In this document: positions 16,793-25,122 of the stretch, piece after piece
How the letters are laid out: each line of letters begins with the position of its first letter
Position numbering within the stretch: position 1 is the first letter of the stretch
Source of the DNA: CAZEHJ01 sp964512485
GTDB lineage: Bacteria; Bacteroidota; Rhodothermia; Rhodothermales; UBA10348
DNA length: 49,511 bases
Direction of reading: 5' to 3'
Assembly (NCBI GenBank): GCA_964512485.1
Contig: CAZEHJ010000021.1
Coordinates: 1 to 49,511 of the forward strand
Translations under genes and position numbers: made by a program
The notes under the pieces: generated by a model
What the model was told of the DNA's origin: nothing
What the model saw: the letters and a program-made list of their open reading frames with translations, nothing else
The model's database searches: none

Positions 16793-17521
16793 ATGGCAAG
16801 TACGTTTGATCCGTCCCAGTTGCACATTCTCCTCGTCGATGACGAAGAGGACGTCGTAGAAGTTGTTTCCCATTTCCTCGAGCAGGAAGGCTTCAATGTC
16901 CATAAAGCCTACTCTGGAAATGACGCGCTGGAAAAAGCCACTCCAGACATCGATCTCATCGTTCTGGACATCATGCTTCCCGAAATGGATGGTTACGAAA
17001 TCTGTCGCCGACTGCGCGGCCGAGTAGAGACGGAAACGATTCCGATCGTCTTCCTTTCTGCCAAGGGTGAAGAAGACGATCAGGTAAAAGGCCTCATGCT
17101 TGGTGCTGATGCTTATCTGACAAAACCTGTCTCTCCGCAAATCATCGTCGCGCACGTGAAAGCAGTACTTCGCCGCAGCGGTATTGAAGAAAGCAGAACG
17201 CTCCAGGTACATAATCTCACGATTTATGAGGATGAGTATCGGGCATCGCTCGACAGTAAAGACCTTGGCCTGACCTTGACTGAGTTTGAACTCGTCAGAT
17301 ATCTGGTTCGCCATCCCCGCAAAGCGTTTACTCGCCAGCAGCTTCTCGAGACCATCTGGAAGGATGCTATGATGGTGACCGAGCGCACTGTGGATGCCCA
17401 CATCAAAAACCTTCGTGAAAAACTGGGTTCATTTGCCCAGCATATTCAGACGGTTCGCGGTGTCGGTTATCGATTTGTTGAAGAAGGAGCTCCTGAAGGC
17501 GAAGCTGAAGCACAGGCCTGA
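16793..17521 (+). CDS. OmpR/PhoB-family response regulator
   Basis: This 242-aa protein has a receiver domain (residues about 11-125) and a winged-helix DNA-binding domain (about 140-235). The acidic pocket is VDDEED (15-20), the phospho-acceptor is Asp59 in VLDIMLPEMDGYE, and the switch residues are Ser89 in FLSAKGE and Lys111 in YLTKP. The effector has the family signature LTLTEFELVRYLVRHPRKAFTRQQLLE and ends HIQTVRGVGYRF. It acts as a phosphorylation-controlled transcription factor in the cytosol. The kinase gene follows after 21 bp. The stimulus and targets cannot be read from sequence. Confidence 0.95.
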   Translation: MASTFDPSQLHILLVDDEEDVVEVVSHFLEQEGFNVHKAYSGNDALEKATPDIDLIVLDIMLPEMDGYEICRRLRGRVETETIPIVFLSAKGEEDDQVKGLMLGADAYLTKPVSPQIIVAHVKAVLRRSGIEESRTLQVHNLTIYEDEYRASLDSKDLGLTLTEFELVRYLVRHPRKAFTRQQLLETIWKDAMMVTERTVDAHIKNLREKLGSFAQHIQTVRGVGYRFVEEGAPEGEAEAQA

Positions 17522-17542
17522 TCCCCTTTTCCGGAGGACGGT

Positions 17543-18991
17543 ATGATTTCTCGCTTCGTCGAGCGCATATTTCCTGCTCGCGCGTCTACGCAGACCTGGA
17601 TGATCCTCACGATGCTTCTCGTCGTCGGGATAGCGGTAGCCGCGGTTGGCCTGTATATCACATTTGTTTTGAAGAGCGAAGTCCAGATCGCTTATCAGCA
17701 GATGATGTTTCAGCAGGCATCGCGGGTCGTTTCGGTTCTCGAATCCGAAGAAGATCCTTCCAATCATCGTGAGCGCATGGCCACGATGGCTCGCTTCGGT
17801 GATCTTCGCATTACAGTCGTCGACTCGGGCAATGTCCTCGACATGGACGCCCAGCGGGAAATCGAGGATGAGACACTGTTCGATCAACCTGAAATGCAGT
17901 TTTCAGGAGATGTCGAGGTGATTTATGCCGAACGGGAAGAAAACGGCAAGTACTACTACTTCACCGCCCTTCGTCGCCAGTCTTCGGACCTCATCGTCCG
18001 GGTAGGCCAGTCTAAGCCCTTGCTGTTCCGGTTGATTTCCAAACTTCAGTACACATTGATCGTGGCCATGGTAATGGCCCTCCTCCTAGCGGTATTCGGT
18101 AGCTGGATTGCCGCACAACGCATTACTGAACCACTGCAAACGATCAGGAATTCGGCCCGGAGCATCAGTGAAGGCAGACTGGATGAGGAAATTCTTGTCA
18201 ACTCCCGCGCTGCGGAATTCCAGGAGTTGGGAAAGAGTCTGAACATGATGTCGGACACGTTCAAGGAAAAGATCGAGGAGCTCCAAAAGATGGCGCATCT
18301 TCAGAACGAGTTCATTGGTAATGTCTCGCATGAAGTGCGCAATCCGATATTTGCCGTAGGTGGCTATCTAGAAGCTCTGGCATCGACGAGTCTGTCCGCG
18401 GAAAAGAGGAAGTTTTATGCCGAAAAGGGACTTTCGAATCTCGAGCGGTTAAACAACCTCTTCAGCGATCTCATCGAGATTGCCCGCCTTGAATACCGAG
18501 AGGACCTCATCAAACCCAAGGTGTTTGAGTTGAGTGAGCTGCTGGACGACGTATATGATCTTGTGCATGCCAAAGCTGAAGAAAAAGGCATTGAGCTGAT
18601 TGTCGAGAATCCTCAGGTTTTTGTTCGGGCAGACCGCTCACGCATTCGACAGGTTCTCATCAATCTGACAGACAATGCCGTCGCCTACTCGGACGAAGGA
18701 ACCGTCAGATGTCGATACCGACGACATCTTGAGAAAGTGAGGATCGAAGTCGTGGATACCGGGAAGGGAATTCCGGAGAAACATCTTGAGCGCATTTTTG
18801 AAAGATTCCACCGCGTCGATCCAGACCGTTCTCGTAAAAGCGGCGGTACCGGATTGGGATTGAGCATTGTAAAACAGATTCTGGCTGCCCACGGTGAAAA
18901 CATCCATGTTGAGAGCACCATGGGCAGAGGGACCCGATTCTGGTTTGAATTGCCCTTTGAAGAGTCGATACCTAATGAGTCCCTGACGTGA
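17543..18991 (+). CDS. Membrane sensor histidine kinase
   Basis: This 482-aa kinase is the partner of the preceding regulator. Membrane helices at about 19-41 and 169-190 enclose a periplasmic sensing region of about 125 residues. HAMP follows (about 191-243), then a HisKA domain with FIGNVSHEVRNPIFAVGGY (phospho-His263), and a HATPase_c domain with the N box QVLINLTDNAV (370-380), VVDTGKGIP (G1) and GGTGLGLSIVKQ (G2). The order and PhoR-like layout fit a phosphate/envelope-type sensor class, but the signal is unknown. The final FEESIPNES tail is ordinary. It is co-transcribed with the regulator. Confidence 0.95.
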   Translation: MISRFVERIFPARASTQTWMILTMLLVVGIAVAAVGLYITFVLKSEVQIAYQQMMFQQASRVVSVLESEEDPSNHRERMATMARFGDLRITVVDSGNVLDMDAQREIEDETLFDQPEMQFSGDVEVIYAEREENGKYYYFTALRRQSSDLIVRVGQSKPLLFRLISKLQYTLIVAMVMALLLAVFGSWIAAQRITEPLQTIRNSARSISEGRLDEEILVNSRAAEFQELGKSLNMMSDTFKEKIEELQKMAHLQNEFIGNVSHEVRNPIFAVGGYLEALASTSLSAEKRKFYAEKGLSNLERLNNLFSDLIEIARLEYREDLIKPKVFELSELLDDVYDLVHAKAEEKGIELIVENPQVFVRADRSRIRQVLINLTDNAVAYSDEGTVRCRYRRHLEKVRIEVVDTGKGIPEKHLERIFERFHRVDPDRSRKSGGTGLGLSIVKQILAAHGENIHVESTMGRGTRFWFELPFEESIPNESLT

Positions 18992-19043
18992 TTTCAGGTC
19001 CTGAAATCGGCTAACGGGGGTCATGAAGACCGTTTAACACCGT

Positions 19044-19051
19044 TAATTTTG
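19044..19051 (+). promoter_or_regulatory. TAATTTTG, candidate -7 element for the E1 gene
   Basis: TAATTTTG matches TAnnTTTG about 94 bp upstream of the E1 ATG. No TTTG lies at the expected -33 spacing, so support is limited to the one element and its position. Confidence 0.4.
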
Positions 19052-19144
19052 CTTCAAAGTTTCATGATGAGAATGCATGGGCGATCAAACATTTTTGTAT
19101 CCTCCTGCGTACGAGAGCCTGAACGTGAGACAGTGGATTGATAT

Positions 19145-21277
19145 ATGGCCAAAGCATCAAAATCTAAACGTAAGCCAACCGCAACCGGCGATGGCGCCAG
19201 CACAGAGATCGATCTCACCACAAGTGAGAACGGACTGCCCATGCTTGATGGAGATTTTGATGTACATCCTGTAGGCCCTTCTGATTTCAAACCAGAGACC
19301 CTTCTCGGAGTCTACCGGACGATGTTGTCCTCACGTCGACTCGACGAGAAAATGCTCACGCTTCTCAAGCAGGGAAAGGGCTTTTTCCACATTGGCTGTG
19401 CAGGACATGAAGCAGCTCAGGCGGCCATCGGTCTGTCAAGCCGCGTGGGAGAAGACTGGTTCAGCATGTACTACCGCGACATGATGATGTATCTCATGCT
19501 CGGTGGAACGATCGAAGAAGTGATGCTTCACCATATGGCGAAGGATGCCGACCCCAATTCGGGTGGCCGCCAGATGTCTGAGCATTTCGGCAACCGGGAC
19601 CGCAATATCCTGACCATTTCTTCTTCAGTCGGTGCTCAGTTTCTGCCCGCTGTCGGGACGGCAATGGCTCTTCAGAGAGACGGCAAAGACGCGTATGTCT
19701 ACTGCTCCTGTGGAGACGGCGCCACATCCCAGGGCGATTTTCATGAAGCGCTCAATTGGGCGGCCCGTTCAAAGGCACCTGTTCTGTTTGTTGTGCAGGA
19801 CAACGGGTATGCGATATCCGTTCCTGTAAAAGATCAAACCGCCGGGGGCTCAGCCTTCAAGTTGGCACGCGGATATGAAGGCCTCGCTCGTATCAAAGTA
19901 GACGGAACTGATTTTTTCCAGACCTACTCCGCAGCCAAGGCTTCTATTGAACATATCAGGGAAGGAAAAGGACCTGTCTGCCTTGTGGCCGACCTGGTCA
20001 GACTCCTTCCCCATTCGTCTTCGGACAACCACGCAAAATACCGGTCACCGGAAGAACTCGAGGCGGACCGTCGCGAAGATCCCATCCTTCAGTTGGAAAA
20101 ACGCCTGATCGAAGCTGAAATCCTGACAGAGGAAGCAGCCGAGCAAATGCGCGCCGAAGTACAGACTGAAGTTGACGATGCAGCCGTATGGGCTGACCAG
20201 CAGGCCGATCCCGATCCCGAATCTGCATTGAAGCACGTTCTTTTCGAAGGCGACCTCGGATTGGAATTCGAATCCAGCGAGCCTTCCGGAGAACCCATCG
20301 TTGTCGTTGACGCGATCAACCATGCGCTTCAGGAAGAGATGGAGCGTAATGAACGTGTGATCGTGTACGGAGAAGACGTAGCTGGTGGAAAAGGAGGAGT
20401 TTTTACTGCCACAAGAGAATTGACAGATCGTTTTGGTCCGGACAGGTGCTTCAATTCCCCTCTGGCTGAAGCTTCCATCATCGGCACGGCGGTTGGGTTT
20501 GCGTCAGCAGGATTCAAACCGGTTGTCGAAATCCAGTTTGGCGACTATATCTGGCCGGCCATGCAGGCCCTGAGAAATCAGGTAGCCTCGTACAGATACC
20601 GTTCAAACGGAGACTGGGGATGTCCGATGGTCATCCGTGTGCCGGTCGGTGGATACATCCACGGAGGATTGTGCCACTCTCAGAATATCGAGTCTATTTT
20701 TGCCCATATGCCAGGATTCCAGGTCGCCATGCCGTCTACGGCAGCCGATGCGAAAGGTCTGCTCAAAGCGGCTATTCGAATGGAAGATCCTGTTCTGTTC
20801 ATGGAGCACAAAGCGCTCTATCGTTCAGCGGCTGCGAGAAGCCCCGAACCAGACGAAAATTATCTCCTCCCATTCGGAAAGGCACGCATAGTCAGGGAAG
20901 GCACAGATCTAACGATCGTGACCTACGGGATGATGGTACACAAAGCGGCCAACGTTGCCAGACAGCTTGAAAAAGAAGGCGTAACGGTTGAAATCATTGA
21001 CCTGAGGACTCTTCTCCCGCTGGACATGGACACCGTGCTCGAATCAGTCCACAAGACCAACAGGGCTCTCGTTCTCTACGAAGACCACGAATTTGTAGGA
21101 TACGGAGCGGAATTGGCAGCTCAGATCGCTGATAAAGCATTCACGGTTCTGGACGCTCCCGTCAAACGACTCGCAGGTAAATTCGCCCAGATCGCGTTCG
21201 CCGATCCTCTCGAGCGAGCTCTTCTGCCTCAGGACGAAGACATCCTGGATGCAATCCGCGGTGTCGTTCAGTACTGA
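19145..21277 (+). CDS. 2-oxoacid dehydrogenase E1, alpha and beta subunits fused
   Basis: This 710-aa protein joins E1 alpha (about 40-350) to E1 beta (about 378-710). The alpha part carries the thiamine-diphosphate motif GDGATSQGDFHEALNWA ending in VVQDNGYAISVP. The beta part carries VIVYGEDVAGGKGGVF, NSPLAEASIIGTAVGFA, QFGDYIWPAMQ and VLYEDHEFVGYGAEL. Such fusions act on branched-chain 2-oxoacids or pyruvate, decarboxylating them and passing the acyl group to E2 lipoyl domains. The substrate is not fixed by motif; branched-chain is the usual annotation for the fused form. A matching two-lipoyl E2 lies at 41-43 kb, not adjacent, and no E3 is in the window. The first 30 residues are Lys/Ser/Thr-rich and likely flexible. 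Confidence 0.92.
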   Translation: MAKASKSKRKPTATGDGASTEIDLTTSENGLPMLDGDFDVHPVGPSDFKPETLLGVYRTMLSSRRLDEKMLTLLKQGKGFFHIGCAGHEAAQAAIGLSSRVGEDWFSMYYRDMMMYLMLGGTIEEVMLHHMAKDADPNSGGRQMSEHFGNRDRNILTISSSVGAQFLPAVGTAMALQRDGKDAYVYCSCGDGATSQGDFHEALNWAARSKAPVLFVVQDNGYAISVPVKDQTAGGSAFKLARGYEGLARIKVDGTDFFQTYSAAKASIEHIREGKGPVCLVADLVRLLPHSSSDNHAKYRSPEELEADRREDPILQLEKRLIEAEILTEEAAEQMRAEVQTEVDDAAVWADQQADPDPESALKHVLFEGDLGLEFESSEPSGEPIVVVDAINHALQEEMERNERVIVYGEDVAGGKGGVFTATRELTDRFGPDRCFNSPLAEASIIGTAVGFASAGFKPVVEIQFGDYIWPAMQALRNQVASYRYRSNGDWGCPMVIRVPVGGYIHGGLCHSQNIESIFAHMPGFQVAMPSTAADAKGLLKAAIRMEDPVLFMEHKALYRSAAARSPEPDENYLLPFGKARIVREGTDLTIVTYGMMVHKAANVARQLEKEGVTVEIIDLRTLLPLDMDTVLESVHKTNRALVLYEDHEFVGYGAELAAQIADKAFTVLDAPVKRLAGKFAQIAFADPLERALLPQDEDILDAIRGVVQY

Positions 21278-21289
21278 CAAGCGAAGTCA

Positions 21290-22459
21290 TTAGTCGGTCT
21301 TCAGCGCCTTGTCGAGGTCCGCAATCAGGTCTTCCACATCTTCAATTCCGACGGATAGTCGGATGAGGGAGTCATGCAGGCCCGCAGCCCTTCTCTCTTC
21401 TGCTGGAATGGAAGCGTGCGTCATGGTGGCGGGATGATTCATCAGGCTTTCAACCCCACCAAGACTTTCGGCCAAAGTGAAAACAGATGTTGATGTCATC
21501 ACCTTGTTGGCAGCCTCCATGCTTTCGTCTTCGAGCATAAAGGAAACCATTCCTCCGTACCCGCTCATCTGTTTGTTGGCCAGCTCGTGTCCCGAGAATC
21601 CCGGTAGACCCGGATAATACACCGTGGCTACCCGCGGGTGGGAATCGAGGTATTCGGCGATCGCCTGCGCATTTTCACAATGGCGCTGTACGCGCACCTG
21701 TAGGGTTTTCGTTCCCCGGAGTGTGAGGAAACAGTCCATCGGACCCGGGACCGCACCGGCGCTCTTTACCAGAAAACGAAGCTTTTCATTCCAGTCATCG
21801 CTGTTGGTGCAAACGGCACCTCCAATCACATCCGAGTGTCCACCAATGTATTTGGTCGTCGAATGAACCACGAGGTCGGCTCCGAGCTCAAGAGGTCGCT
21901 GAAGTATGGGGGTAGCAAACGTGTTGTCGACGGCAACCGCGGCTCCTTTTTCGTGTGCCAGATTGCAGAGCGCTTGAATATCAACAAGCTGCACAAGCGG
22001 ATTTGTTGGGGTTTCGACCCAGAGTAGCTTCGTCTTTTCGGTGAATGCTCCTTCAACGTTTGACGGGTCCGACATGTCTACAAAATCGGAGGTGACGCCG
22101 AAGGGACCGAATACCTCACGAAAAAGCCGATACGTGCCTCCGTACAGATCATTTGAGGCGATGATATGGTCTCCCGGCCTCAAACAACGGACGATGGCAT
22201 CGGTGGCCGCTACGCCAGACGAAAAACAGATTCCGTGCTTCGCAGACTCAAGACCAGCCAAATTGCCTTCGAGCGCTGTCCTCGTGGGATTGGATACCCT
22301 GCCGTACTCGTAGCCCTTGTGTTCGCCCGGAGCAGACTGGGCATAGGTCGACGTCTGATAGACGGGTGTCATGACTGCACCGGTCTGCGGATCTGGCTGC
22401 TGGCCTGCATGCACTGAACGCGTGCCCATACCCATATTCTTGATCTGGTCTTGCTTCAT
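21290..22459 (-). CDS. Cystathionine gamma-synthase/lyase-like PLP enzyme
   Basis: From ATG 22459 this encodes 389 aa of the Cys/Met-metabolism PLP family. Motifs are TRSVHAGQQPDPQTGAV, TSTYAQSAPGEHKGYEYGR, FSSGVAATDAI, YGGTYRLF, WVETPTNPLVQL, VDNTFATP and the PLP lysine in VVHSTTKYIGGHSDVIGG. The C-terminal AESLGGVESLMNHPATMTHASIP and RLSVGIEDVEDLI are also conserved. Members make cystathionine from an activated homoserine (methionine synthesis) or break it (cysteine synthesis), and sequence alone does not separate the two. Upstream in-frame codons to 22537 cover a strong hairpin and are unlikely coding. Its ATG is only about 40 bp past that hairpin, so its own promoter or read-through is required. 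Confidence 0.92.
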   Translation of the reverse strand: MKQDQIKNMGMGTRSVHAGQQPDPQTGAVMTPVYQTSTYAQSAPGEHKGYEYGRVSNPTRTALEGNLAGLESAKHGICFSSGVAATDAIVRCLRPGDHIIASNDLYGGTYRLFREVFGPFGVTSDFVDMSDPSNVEGAFTEKTKLLWVETPTNPLVQLVDIQALCNLAHEKGAAVAVDNTFATPILQRPLELGADLVVHSTTKYIGGHSDVIGGAVCTNSDDWNEKLRFLVKSAGAVPGPMDCFLTLRGTKTLQVRVQRHCENAQAIAEYLDSHPRVATVYYPGLPGFSGHELANKQMSGYGGMVSFMLEDESMEAANKVMTSTSVFTLAESLGGVESLMNHPATMTHASIPAEERRAAGLHDSLIRLSVGIEDVEDLIADLDKALKTD

Positions 22460-22498
22460 GTATCGGGGTGGAATCGAGGGTTGTGCGTGAAATGGTGG

Positions 22499-22535
22499 AA
22501 AAAAGTGGGCCCGGGCTGCGATGCAGCCCGGGCCC
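22499..22535 (-). terminator. Intrinsic terminator/attenuator, 13-bp perfect stem
   Basis: GGGCCCGGGCTGC (22507-22519) and GCAGCCCGGGCCC (22523-22535) pair perfectly around a 3-nt loop. On the minus strand the stem is followed by CAC and six T. It ends the TPR-lipoprotein transcript 92 bp past its stop. It also sits about 40 bp before the start of the PLP-enzyme gene on the same strand. Confidence 0.85.
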
Positions 22536-22626
22536 AAAGTCTCTTCAACAATCAGAGTCCGTTTTGAACACCGCTGGTGTGTCCTGACCGAATCCTATTG
22601 TCCGAGAAAGATCTCTGCGCCACAGT

Positions 22627-23835
22627 CTAGTTGTCTTCGTATCCGGCGCACGCAGCGACGCTCTGAGCCTTGTCAGTAGCATTTGTCTGTGCGTATGACT
22701 GATAGAGGGCACGGCAGACATCCATGACATCTTCTCCATTCGTCTCGAAAAGATCTTTGGCGACCTCGAGAGGAGCAATCGCCGCTTCGAAGAATGCACG
22801 TCGCTCTTCAACCTTGGCGTCAATGGCGGCTTCGCGTTCTGTGATTTCATCGCGTGAAAGGTCACTTCTGTCTTCGCGAAGCTTGTCATCGAGTTCAGCA
22901 ATCGCAGTGTTTACATCAACAGCCTGGTTGATGTAGGCGGCACCGATGTTGTAGTGCGCGCTCGAGTATTCAGGATCGATACCCACGGCGGCTTCAAGCT
23001 GTTCGATGGCACCGTCATAGTCACCCGTCTGAACGAGGAGTGATCCGAAATTGTACCTGAACAGCTGATTGTCGGGCTCCCGTTCTACGGCCGCACGATA
23101 TCTGTCAAGGGCTTTGTCAATCTGACCAGAAAGCTGATATGCGTTCAGCAGTTCCGTCTGGATGTCAACGTTCTCAGGAAAATTTGAGCTTGCCGTTTCC
23201 AGAAGCGAAACCGAGTCATCGAGACGATCTGATGTTTGATACAGCCCGGAAAGCAGGCGGTACGTTTCAGGGTCGTTGTCGCCCGTTTCAAGAGCTTTTT
23301 CGAACGGTGAGATGGCGCTTTCGGGCATTTTCGCATTCATCCATGCAAACGCCTGGTTTACGTAGGCACCCGAAGAATCCGGCTGAATGACTGATGCTTC
23401 CTCGAAGTATCGTGCTGCAACGACAAATTCGCTGTCGTCATTCCGGCCTCTGTTGAATGCCTGAATGCCTCGCTGGAATTCGTTGTGGAACGCGATACGC
23501 ATCTGGTTGTCGACTGCTTCTCCATAGGTTACCGCGTCAATGCTGCGGGCCGAAGTAAAAGCGTCGATCATATCATTGACAATGGCAATGTGGGCAGCCT
23601 GATCGACTGTCGCTGTTGCCTGCGCTGCGAGCACACGACCCTTCAGTTCGTATGCTTCTGCATTTTGAGGATCTTTTTCGAGTGCCGTCTCCAGATTCTG
23701 GAGGGCACGATCATAGTCCTGATTTCGGAGATCCAGTTTGGCTCCTTCTACGTTCGGATCACTTGAGCAGCCGTCAGCTCCGATGAGAAGGAAGGCTCCG
23801 AATAAAATGCTCAGAATAATGGGAAATCGCTTCAT
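22627..23835 (-). CDS. TPR-repeat lipoprotein
   Basis: From ATG 23835 this encodes 402 aa; an ATG three codons earlier is an alternative. The signal region KRFPIILSILFGAFLLIGADGC ends in a Cys that could be lipidated, although ADGC is an imperfect lipobox. The mature part is a chain of tetratricopeptide repeats with the usual A-Y/F-x-x-G pattern (for example YELKGRVLAAQA, YRLLSGLYQTSDRLDDS, FRYNFGSLLVQTGDYDGAIEQLEAA and SSAHYNIGAAYINQA). A Glu/Arg/Asp-rich helical insertion with coiled-coil character lies at about 310-345. TPR proteins are scaffolds for protein partners, and this one should face the periplasm. Its partner is unknown. A strong terminator follows the gene. Confidence 0.88.
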   Translation of the reverse strand: MKRFPIILSILFGAFLLIGADGCSSDPNVEGAKLDLRNQDYDRALQNLETALEKDPQNAEAYELKGRVLAAQATATVDQAAHIAIVNDMIDAFTSARSIDAVTYGEAVDNQMRIAFHNEFQRGIQAFNRGRNDDSEFVVAARYFEEASVIQPDSSGAYVNQAFAWMNAKMPESAISPFEKALETGDNDPETYRLLSGLYQTSDRLDDSVSLLETASSNFPENVDIQTELLNAYQLSGQIDKALDRYRAAVEREPDNQLFRYNFGSLLVQTGDYDGAIEQLEAAVGIDPEYSSAHYNIGAAYINQAVDVNTAIAELDDKLREDRSDLSRDEITEREAAIDAKVEERRAFFEAAIAPLEVAKDLFETNGEDVMDVCRALYQSYAQTNATDKAQSVAACAGYEDN

Positions 23836-23998
23836 GACTACCATGTTTGGTATCGAATGATGGTCTTTGTGAGTGCTCCTTCCTGGTCCAAATTGTGTGG
23901 GTCAGACCATGAAAGACCGTTTCTTTGGGGAGTAACGGCCCAACGGAGGCTTCAAAGCCCTGTAAAACTGCTGTCGCGCGTTTTTTCGGGTCATTGAA

Positions 23999-24010
23999 GG
24001 TAATATTACC
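23999..24010. repeat. 12-bp palindrome GGTAATATTACC
   Basis: A perfect palindrome lies in the 283-bp divergent region between the TPR lipoprotein gene (minus) and the gene at 24119 (plus). Its position and symmetry suit a dimeric regulator that could act on either gene. No other element is clear here, and the frames that cross it look non-coding. Confidence 0.45.
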
Positions 24011-24118
24011 CTTGAGTTCATACAAGGTTTAATCAAGAGTTCTTAGTCTGGACATCAGCAGACCTTCGAGGTTGCTCTTCTGCCGGCAAATAAGTGTTTC
24101 AATAATCCGCAGACCATC

Positions 24119-25108
24119 TTGGCAGGCACTTCATTTCCCAAATTCTCAAGCGTCAAGACACTGCTCAACGGCCTCTTCGACTACGCGGGTCTGTTTCCTC
24201 CAGCCTCGCTCTCGCTCGAAGACGCGATGTCCGAGTATCTCGACCATCGCCAGCACCCGGATGCATGGATGCTTGGTCCGTTCGTGATTCCGATTGGCAT
24301 GCTGGAAGCGATTGTGCAGATGAAGACGCAATTGTCATCCGAATCTCCCGTTCCTCTGATCGTGCTGCCCCGCGTTGCCAAATCGTGGACCGAGTTCGCG
24401 GATTCGCTGAACACTGATTTTGTCGCGTGCAGTGACTTCCTTGATCAAGCCGAAGGGACTGCGACCATCGAAGGATTCGAATTTCGAATTCCGGAGGACG
24501 CTCTCATTTCTGCGGGAGAGACTACACGCAATTTGAGCCGAATCTCTCAACTGTTCGAAGCATCATCATTCGCGTCTTACCCTGCTTTTGCAGAGATCCA
24601 ACGCACGTCTTCATTCCGAGAAATTCTTCCTGTCTATTTTCTTGGACTCGCCGCTGCTGGTCCTCGTCTATACGGTAAGATCAGATGCGGAGGAATGAAG
24701 GACAGTGATTTTCCATCGACCTCGGAATTGGCCTCGTTTATTCATACAGCCGTTCGTGTCGGTCATCCATTCAAAGCCACCGCCGGCCTTCATCATCCTC
24801 TTCGTCACTACAACGAAGGCCAGCAGGTCATGATGCATGGCTTTATGAACGTCTTTTTCGCCGTAACACTCTCTCGTGTGCACAATCTGGAGCCCGAACA
24901 GATTCAGCCTATTCTTGACGAGGAATCTCCGAACAAATTTGTATTTACAGATGCCGGAATTGAGTGGGGAAAGCTGAAAGCGTCGACAACGGATTTTATC
25001 CGGGACCGCCGATCCATGGCACTCTCAATCGGAAGCTGCAGTTTTTCGGAACCCAGAGAAGACCTCATGGATCTGGGGTGGCTGTCGTCATCTGGTCCAA
25101 CCACGTAG
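24119..25108 (+). CDS. Unrecognised protein paired with fumarylacetoacetase
   Basis: I cannot assign this 329-aa protein to a named family. It looks like a soluble, conserved enzyme: no signal peptide or membrane helix, and several dense motifs. These are GLFDYAGLFPPASL (18-31), YGKIRCGGMKD (185-195), HPFKATAGLHHPLRHY (216-231), VMMHGFMNVFFA (237-248) and IGSCSFSEPREDL (304-316). The Lys/Arg/Gly cluster KIRCGG and the FKATAGLHHP stretch resemble strand-end motifs of TIM-barrel enzymes, with several candidate His/Lys catalytic residues; that is inference. The gene lies 14 bp before fahA on the same strand, which suggests a step near tyrosine/homogentisate breakdown. The start is a TTG at 24119; no ATG occurs before residue 37. 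Confidence 0.7.
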   Translation: MAGTSFPKFSSVKTLLNGLFDYAGLFPPASLSLEDAMSEYLDHRQHPDAWMLGPFVIPIGMLEAIVQMKTQLSSESPVPLIVLPRVAKSWTEFADSLNTDFVACSDFLDQAEGTATIEGFEFRIPEDALISAGETTRNLSRISQLFEASSFASYPAFAEIQRTSSFREILPVYFLGLAAAGPRLYGKIRCGGMKDSDFPSTSELASFIHTAVRVGHPFKATAGLHHPLRHYNEGQQVMMHGFMNVFFAVTLSRVHNLEPEQIQPILDEESPNKFVFTDAGIEWGKLKASTTDFIRDRRSMALSIGSCSFSEPREDLMDLGWLSSSGPTT

Positions 25109-25122
25109 CCGGGCTTCAAAAA

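Noticed and set aside
22460..22626. SAM riboswitch before the methionine/cysteine PLP enzyme
   Set aside because: The region contains one simple terminator hairpin and no multi-stem junction or conserved SAM-aptamer motifs that I could recognise.
23774..24025. Minus-strand 83-codon frame upstream of the TPR lipoprotein
   Set aside because: It overlaps the lipoprotein's N-terminus in another frame, has no ribosome-binding site, and its later half is low-quality sequence; it most likely covers the promoter region.
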